Source: CAZNYN01 sp964422205 (GTDB lineage Bacteria; Synergistota; Synergistia; Synergistales; Synergistaceae). Taken from it: DNA of 20,448 nucleotides. This document shows positions 15,704-20,448 of this stretch, piece by piece; the first letter of the stretch is position 1, and each line of letters opens with the position of its first letter. Under the pieces are notes generated by a model that made no database searches, had not been told where the DNA came from, and saw only the letters and a list, made by a program, of their open reading frames with translations. The stretch lies in contig CAYRAI010000037.1 in assembly GCA_964422205.1 (NCBI GenBank), positions 1 to 20,448 on the forward strand, read 5' to 3'. Made by a program: the position numbers and the translations under genes.

Positions 15704-16900
15704 TTAGGCTATGAAATCCTTGATGTCCTGAAGTGATGAAGGCTGAGCTGAACGTGTCATCTCGCCCTTCTTCATTTCGATGATTGCGGGAAGCTGTGCG
15801 ATTCCGAGCTTCTCTACCATCTTGCCGTTTCTGTAGCCGTCGATGAAAGCTATTTTCTTTCCGCTTTCCTTCGCGAACTTCTCGGTCTCAACCTGGAGAG
15901 TTACCTGAGCCTGGTCGATGCTTGATGTGAGAAGAGCCACTACCTCTTCGGGCTCGATGAGGACTGAGCGGAGGTGGAGCTGTTCTGTGATGTAGGAGTA
16001 TGCGGCCATGGATGCGATTGCACCGTCACCGGCTGCCGTTACGACCTGACGGAGGAACTTGTCGCGGATGTCGCCTGCTGCGAAGATACCTTCGACGGAT
16101 GTTTCCATCTTCTCGTTTGTATCAACCCAGCCGCCTCTTGTCTGCTTTACGACTGAACCGGGCTCGCCGAGGTAAGCGACGTTGGGCTCTGTTCCGACAA
16201 AGACGAATACGCCGGCTACGGGGAGATCCGAGACTTCGCCTGTCTTGACGTTCTTAAGCACGAGCTTCTCTACAAGGCCGTCGCCTTCGATTGACTCGAC
16301 AACGCTGTTCCATACCGGCTCTATTTTGGGGTTTGCGAGTGCCTGCTCGATGGCAAGTCTGTCAGCTCTGAATTCATCGCGTCTGTGAATAATGTAGACC
16401 TTCTTGGCAAAACGTGTCAGATATCCGGCTTCTTCGACAGCTACGTTTCCGCCGCCGACTACCGCTATTGTCTCGTCCTCAAAGAAAGCTCCGTCGCAGA
16501 CTGCGCAGTAGCTGACGCCAGCGCCAGTCTTTTCAGCTTCGCCGGGGCATCCGAGTTTACGGAAACTTGCACCTGTGGCAAGGATAATAGCCTCTGCCTC
16601 GATTTCGCCCTTGTCTGTGACGATAATTTTGCTGCCGCTGCGCATTTCAATGCTCTTAACTGTGCAATCTCTGAACTCTGTGTTGAAATGAGCCGCGTGT
16701 TTGCGGAAAGACTCACCAAGCTCTGAACCTGTTGAGTGGATTACTCCGGGCCAGTTCTCGATTTCATCTGTGATGTTGATCTGTCCGCCCGGTGTGCCCT
16801 TTTCAAGAATAAGGACATCAAGTCCGGCACGACGGCCGTAGATAGCGGAAGAAAGTCCTGCAGGACCTGCGCCGATGATTACTAATTCTCTCTTTTCCAT
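15704..16900 (-). CDS. trxB: Thioredoxin reductase with C-terminal cysteine-free thioredoxin-like domain
   Basis: An FAD enzyme that passes electrons from NADPH to thioredoxin. Residues 1 to about 315 are a standard TrxB: FAD motif IGAGPAGLSSAI near the N-terminus, redox disulfide CAVC (Cys132, Cys135) in CAVCDGAFF, the pyridine-nucleotide motif VVGGGNVAVEEAGY followed by HRRDEFRA (typical for NADPH), and the C-terminal FAD motif GIFAAGDIRD. About 80 further residues follow, longer than the usual 310-320. They look like a thioredoxin fold (strand VVALLTSS, helix, strand KKIAFIDG, then LPAIIEMKKGE in place of the cis-Pro strand) but have no CxxC. ATG 16900 has GGAGG nine bases upstream. Ile codons are mostly ATC/ATT, unlike the ATA-rich neighbours, suggesting high expression. 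It ends at a strong terminator. Confidence 0.96.
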   Translation of the reverse strand: MEKRELVIIGAGPAGLSSAIYGRRAGLDVLILEKGTPGGQINITDEIENWPGVIHSTGSELGESFRKHAAHFNTEFRDCTVKSIEMRSGSKIIVTDKGEIEAEAIILATGASFRKLGCPGEAEKTGAGVSYCAVCDGAFFEDETIAVVGGGNVAVEEAGYLTRFAKKVYIIHRRDEFRADRLAIEQALANPKIEPVWNSVVESIEGDGLVEKLVLKNVKTGEVSDLPVAGVFVFVGTEPNVAYLGEPGSVVKQTRGGWVDTNEKMETSVEGIFAAGDIRDKFLRQVVTAAGDGAIASMAAYSYITEQLHLRSVLIEPEEVVALLTSSIDQAQVTLQVETEKFAKESGKKIAFIDGYRNGKMVEKLGIAQLPAIIEMKKGEMTRSAQPSSLQDIKDFIA

Positions 16901-16919
16901 AATACTACGCCTCCATAGA

Positions 16920-16935
16920 TTCTGATATTTCAGAA
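16920..16935. repeat. Short inverted repeat upstream of trxB
   Basis: TTCTGA and TCAGAA flank a four-base centre in the 59-base gap between prmC and trxB, just upstream of the trxB ribosome site. A weak promoter-like pair (TGGCAA, 17 bases, TAAAAT on the minus strand) overlaps the end of prmC upstream of it. It could be an operator or a leader hairpin, but a 6-bp repeat can easily arise by chance. Confidence 0.25.
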
Positions 16936-16959
16936 ATTCCTTTATATTTTATCCTATTT

Positions 16960-17802
16960 TCAGGATATTTGCCATATAATGTGCCGTAAAATACCATTAT
17001 AATCGTGAACTTTGTTCGTTAGCACGAAACATTCTGGTACTATTTTAAGCAGATGCTCGGCTTGACAATCGCCTGCCGTTTCAAAACCCAAATATCCGCC
17101 TTTTTTTATCAGCACCGGTGCCGCCTCGATAATCTTTACGAAAACATCAAGCCCTTCAATGCCTCCGTCGAGAGCTTCTTTAGGCTCATAGTCCCTTACG
17201 TCCGACATCAGGGACTCTATCTCGCGGCTTGGAATGTAAGGCGGATTAGCGATTATAAAGTCGAGACTCCCATCTTCAATTCCGGCATTTTTCGGCTCAG
17301 AGCAGAGTATCAGGCTGAATCTGTCGTCCACTCCGTGTATAATGGTGTTTTTTCCAGCCCAAGCCAAAGCTTCCGGGCTTGAGTCTACTCCATAGCCTTT
17401 GAAGCCTGCATTTTCAAGAAGTATTGTAATGCCGATACATCCGCTGCCGGTGCACCAATCTGCGAAAGTACCTGATTTCACAAGATTCAGCATACTTTCA
17501 ACCAGCAATTCCGTCTCTGGTCTGGGTATGAGACAACCGGGGCCGACAGCAAACTTGTGCCCGTAAAACTCCGACTCTCCGAGTATATAAGAAAGAGGTA
17601 CACGTTTAAGCCTTCTGGCAACCATGGCAAATACTGCGTCGCAGAGAGAAGAGTCAATGTTTTCATCTTTCTTTGTAACAAGTTCAATCCTGTTGAGAGA
17701 GAGTGTCTGCGATATAATCAAGTCTGCCGTATAACCGGCTCTTTCTACAGCGGCATCGGCAAGAGCTTCCGCCGCCTTGGACCTCAATTCAAAGAGTTTC
17801 AC
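16960..17802 (-). CDS. prmC: Peptide chain release factor N5-glutamine methyltransferase
   Basis: Methylates the glutamine of the GGQ motif in release factors, using S-adenosylmethionine. The 280-residue protein has the helical N-terminal domain of PrmC/HemK, the LIPRPETELLVE stretch, the SAM-binding motif DWCTGSGCIGI (115-125) and the catalytic NPPY (186-189). The start is GTG 17802; it lies nine bases after the prfA stop and no Shine-Dalgarno sequence is evident, so translation probably depends on coupling with prfA, which encodes its substrate. prfA-prmC adjacency is common in bacteria. Confidence 0.96.
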   Translation of the reverse strand: MKLFELRSKAAEALADAAVERAGYTADLIISQTLSLNRIELVTKKDENIDSSLCDAVFAMVARRLKRVPLSYILGESEFYGHKFAVGPGCLIPRPETELLVESMLNLVKSGTFADWCTGSGCIGITILLENAGFKGYGVDSSPEALAWAGKNTIIHGVDDRFSLILCSEPKNAGIEDGSLDFIIANPPYIPSREIESLMSDVRDYEPKEALDGGIEGLDVFVKIIEAAPVLIKKGGYLGFETAGDCQAEHLLKIVPECFVLTNKVHDYNGILRHIIWQIS

Positions 17803-17811
17803 GGTATTTTA

Positions 17812-18885
17812 TCAGACGGAGAGCGCCTTGAGTTTTTCCGCCTGATCAGCTTCCGCGAGAGCGCGGATCAGTTCATATATGTCGCCGTCCATCATCTGGT
17901 CGAGCTTGTAAATGGTAAGGTTGATGCGGTGGTCAGATATCCTGTTCTGCGGGAAGTTGTAAGTTCTGATTCTCTCCGACCTGTCTCCTGTTCCGACCTG
18001 TCCTTTGCGTTCCGCAGCCATTGCCGCATTCTGCTTTTGAAGCTCCGCGTCATAAAGCTTTGTACGAAGGAACTGCATGGCTTTGGCTCTGTTTTTAATC
18101 TGAGAGCGCTCATCCTGGCATGTTACTACAATACCAGTTGGCAGATGCGTTATGCGGACGGCAGAGTCTGTCATGTTAACATGCTGTCCGCCTGCTCCGC
18201 TCGATCTATATGTGTCTATCTTCAAGTCCTCGGTGCGAATTTCCACATCGACATCTGCCGCTTCGGGCAGTACAGCGACTGTGGCTGTAGAGGTGTGAAT
18301 ACGTCCGCTCGCCTCTGTTTCTGGAACTCTCTGCACTCGGTGAACTCCGCTCTCAAATTTTAGCTTACTGAAAGCTCCCACTCCGTCAACCTTGAAGACA
18401 ACTTCCTTATATCCTCCGATTCCAGTCTCGTTGGAGGATATCATCTCTGTCTTCCAGTGCTCACGTTCCGCAAAGCGCGTGTACATGCGGAAAAGATTCG
18501 CCGCGAAGAGAGCAGCCTCATCGCCGCCAGCTCCGCCTCTGATTTCGATCATGACGCTCTTGTCGTCATTAATATCTTTTGGAAGAAGCAATATCTGAAT
18601 ATGATGCTCAAGCTCGGGGATTTTAGCCTCTAGCTCATCAAGTTCCGCTTTTGCGAGTTCTTTCATTTCGGCATCGTCTCCGGCAATCATTTCTTTTGCG
18701 TCCTCAATGCCTTTAAGAACTGACTCGTACTCCATAAAAGCTTCTACTATCTGGGAAAGGTCAACATGCTTCTTGCCCAGAGACTGCATTTCCTTGGGAT
18801 TATTGGCAACTTCCGGGTCAGCCATCTTCTGTTCTATTTCTTTATAACTTTTTTCTATCTCTCTTAACTTGCTGATAAGCTCCAT
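17812..18885 (-). CDS. prfA: Peptide chain release factor 1
   Basis: Recognises UAA and UAG stop codons and triggers peptide release. At 357 residues it has the usual length. The stop-codon recognition tripeptide is PET (188-190, in RVQRVPETEASGRIHTS), the PxT form that marks RF1 rather than RF2 (SPF). The catalytic GGQ is at 232-234 (SSGAGGQHVNMTDSAVR). The ATG at 18885 has AGGTGG about eight bases upstream and lies three bases after the DUF1385 gene. Confidence 0.98.
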   Translation of the reverse strand: MELISKLREIEKSYKEIEQKMADPEVANNPKEMQSLGKKHVDLSQIVEAFMEYESVLKGIEDAKEMIAGDDAEMKELAKAELDELEAKIPELEHHIQILLLPKDINDDKSVMIEIRGGAGGDEAALFAANLFRMYTRFAEREHWKTEMISSNETGIGGYKEVVFKVDGVGAFSKLKFESGVHRVQRVPETEASGRIHTSTATVAVLPEAADVDVEIRTEDLKIDTYRSSGAGGQHVNMTDSAVRITHLPTGIVVTCQDERSQIKNRAKAMQFLRTKLYDAELQKQNAAMAAERKGQVGTGDRSERIRTYNFPQNRISDHRINLTIYKLDQMMDGDIYELIRALAEADQAEKLKALSV

Positions 18886-18888
18886 ATA

Positions 18889-19824
18889 CTACACCACCTG
18901 TGAATTCTGATTGTCTTTTTCCGGATGAAGAGCCAAATCCAGAGCTGCAAGTGCAACTTCTATCTGGTCGAGGCTCGGTTCTTTTGTAGTGATATACTGC
19001 AAAGACAGCGCCGGTTTTATGCAGGCTCTGCCCCACGTTTCAGAGTTCGACGCACCTCTTATAAATTCATAGGACAAACCTATGACAAAGGGCAGGAGCA
19101 CAACCCTGCTTCCTATTCTCCATAGAACTGAACCTCCGCCTATCGCAGAAAAGACTATTATGCTGACAAGTATGACGACCAGCAGAAAAGATGTCCCGCA
19201 GCGGCGATGTATTCTCGAATAATTAGCCACCGTTTCGGGAGTAAGTTCGGCGTCATTCTCATAAGCATTTATTGTCTTATGCTCGGCTCCGTGGTAGGCA
19301 AAAACTCTTTTTATATCTTTCCAAAGGCCTATGAGGGCAACATAGCTGACAAAGACAACTCCTCTGGTAAAACCTTCTATGATATTCTTCCAGATATGGG
19401 AAAGGTTAAAGAGCGAGGTGAGGTGTTCCGAAACAAAGAGGGGCAGTGCCACAAAGAGCCCAACAACGGCAGCGATGGCAACAGCTATCGAACCCGCCAT
19501 TTCAAGCGGCGTTATCTTATCCTCTTCTCCGAGGCTTATTTCTGCAGACATGGAGAGAGCTCTCGTTCCTATTCTCATCATTTCCACCATTGTCGCAAAG
19601 CCACGCACAACGGGCAGCTTCCATATACCGTGCTTGAGCCATTCCGAACCAAGCCACGCTTTGAGCCATATATTGCCTGATGGTTCTCTGACTGCGAGCC
19701 CCCAGTGCTCGGGCCCTTTCATAAGAACTCCTTCGATTACAGCCTGCCCTCCAACGGGAATACGCTTCTTCGCGGGTGCGGCAAGCATTGATATTATCGC
19801 ATTTGCTATATAAAAAATTCTCAT
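18889..19824 (-). CDS. DUF1385 (YqhQ-like) membrane protein
   Basis: A 311-residue integral membrane protein of the DUF1385 family, whose biochemical role I do not know. Family hallmarks are PVGGQAVIEGVLMKGPEHWG near the N-terminus and YHGAEHKTINAYE (178-190) with RIHRRCGTSFLL (204-215). The His/Glu/Cys-rich loop could bind metal, which is an inference. About four membrane segments are visible (near 112-132, 153-168, 212-230 and 240-256). The ATG overlaps the thyX stop in an ATGA, so translation is coupled. The gene sits before prfA-prmC, a placement often seen in Firmicutes, which hints at a housekeeping role but does not define it. Confidence 0.88.
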   Translation of the reverse strand: MRIFYIANAIISMLAAPAKKRIPVGGQAVIEGVLMKGPEHWGLAVREPSGNIWLKAWLGSEWLKHGIWKLPVVRGFATMVEMMRIGTRALSMSAEISLGEEDKITPLEMAGSIAVAIAAVVGLFVALPLFVSEHLTSLFNLSHIWKNIIEGFTRGVVFVSYVALIGLWKDIKRVFAYHGAEHKTINAYENDAELTPETVANYSRIHRRCGTSFLLVVILVSIIVFSAIGGGSVLWRIGSRVVLLPFVIGLSYEFIRGASNSETWGRACIKPALSLQYITTKEPSLDQIEVALAALDLALHPEKDNQNSQVV

Positions 19825-20448
19825 TCAGAAAGCATCTCTTCCATAGACGAATACGGTCTCCCGCATGAGTGAGCTTCCGTGCAGCGTCCCAAGACGACGC
19901 ATGACGGGCCGCCTGTTTCAAAAAGCTCGGGGGCGGCTTCTCTTGCCAGAACAAACATTTTTACCGCAAGCTCCCGTATCTCCCATTGGGCTCTTCGGCA
20001 GAGTCTCAAAGCAAAGAAATGGTGCAGCTCGCGCGCGTTCATCGTGACAACAATACGGCTCTCCGCTCCGTGAGGAAGTATGAATCTCGCATCTTCCTTT
20101 GGAACTCCTGCCTTAACCAGTTCGTCATAGCATTTCCATGCAGACTCAGCCTGTTTGGCGAAAATCTCTGCTACCTGAGGTATGCTAGCCACAGACGGAG
20201 GAACAATGCAGGACTGTCCGTCCATACCAACGTACCTCTGGCTCTGCTGTGAGTAGCTCGCCATTCTGTGGCGCACAAGCTGATGAGTAGCCACACGGCT
20301 TATTCCTTCTATCGCAAAAGTAAACGAGACATGTTCAAATGGAGAGAGGTGTCCCGACTCGCGTAGCATTTTTAAAAACGATGAAACTTTATCATCGTCG
20401 AGACCGTCTAAAATTTTCACCGCCCCGGACGGGCTGTAGCAAATTTTG
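19821..20448 (-). CDS. thyX: FAD-dependent thymidylate synthase, 5' end cut by window edge
   Basis: Makes dTMP from dUMP using methylene-tetrahydrofolate and NADPH through FAD. The ThyX motif RHRxxSxxxxSxRY is intact (RHRMASYSQQSQRY), along with SGHLSPFEHVSFTFAIEG, ARFILPHGAESRIVVTMNAR and the C-terminal AQWEIRELA. The reading frame stays open from the GTG at 20420 to the window edge and encodes KICYSPSGAV, the conserved region that precedes this point in family members. The GTG at 20420 is therefore internal, and the true start lies outside the window. The C-terminal tail (CVVLGRCTEAHSCGR) carries several cysteines. Use of ThyX fits an anaerobe without classical ThyA, although thyA could exist elsewhere. 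Confidence 0.96.
   Translation of the reverse strand, partial: KICYSPSGAVKILDGLDDDKVSSFLKMLRESGHLSPFEHVSFTFAIEGISRVATHQLVRHRMASYSQQSQRYVGMDGQSCIVPPSVASIPQVAEIFAKQAESAWKCYDELVKAGVPKEDARFILPHGAESRIVVTMNARELHHFFALRLCRRAQWEIRELAVKMFVLAREAAPELFETGGPSCVVLGRCTEAHSCGRPYSSMEEMLSE

Noticed and set aside
17557..18363. Open frame of 268 codons on the + strand spanning prmC and prfA
   Set aside because: Antisense to two clearly identified genes and crossing their junction; no domain or start signal.
1..20448. tRNA, rRNA, CRISPR array, insertion sequence, phage or toxin-antitoxin genes
   Set aside because: None could be supported by reading either strand; nearly all sequence is explained by housekeeping genes.

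Overview
This window most likely comes from a member of the Synergistota, a diderm anaerobic lineage. I infer this from the mix of a Firmicute-like gene order (cdaA-ybbR-glmM, DUF1385-prfA-prmC, a TRAP homologue) with a secreted BepA-like M48 peptidase, moderate GC content (mid-40s % by eye) and frequent GTG/TTG starts with strong GGAGG ribosome sites. The assignment is an inference. No rRNA, tRNA, CRISPR array, insertion sequence or phage gene was seen. Coding density is high, and no gene-free stretch exceeds about 235 bases.

Layout. The left 1.9 kb is on the + strand: the C-terminal part of a Fur/PerR-family regulator, a CPBP-family intramembrane protease and a secreted protein of unknown function. 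A strong bidirectional hairpin terminator at 1945-1974 separates them from everything else, which is on the minus strand and is read from right to left. First comes thyX (cut by the window edge), DUF1385 membrane protein, prfA, prmC and trxB, closed by a rho-independent terminator at 15645-15675. Then come a secreted M48 peptidase, dnaX, dnaE, a TRAP homologue (mtrB), pyk, nfo, cdaA, ybbR/cdaR, glmM and galU. From dnaX to galU the largest gap is about 50 bases and several genes overlap, so this looks like one long transcription unit.

How the genes fit together. The first minus-strand group covers thymidylate synthesis, translation termination (RF1 and the methyltransferase that modifies its GGQ) and thioredoxin reduction. 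The second joins the replicative polymerase and its clamp loader, AP-site repair, the ATP-forming step of glycolysis, c-di-AMP synthesis and its regulator, and two sugar-nucleotide enzymes for the envelope (GlmM, a known c-di-AMP cyclase partner, and GalU).

Most notable observations: (1) an 81-residue protein between dnaE and pyk is a clear homologue of the trp RNA-binding attenuation protein TRAP, far from any tryptophan or folate gene; (2) dnaX carries an A8 run next to a GGAGG, with an immediate -1-frame TGA and a downstream hairpin, as in a gamma/tau recoding cassette; (3) the CPBP protease gene carries an A9 run followed six bases later by a perfect 10-bp hairpin, the geometry of a -1 frameshift site; (4) TrxB has a C-terminal thioredoxin-like domain with no cysteines; (5) the CPBP protease could be a C-terminal sorting protease.
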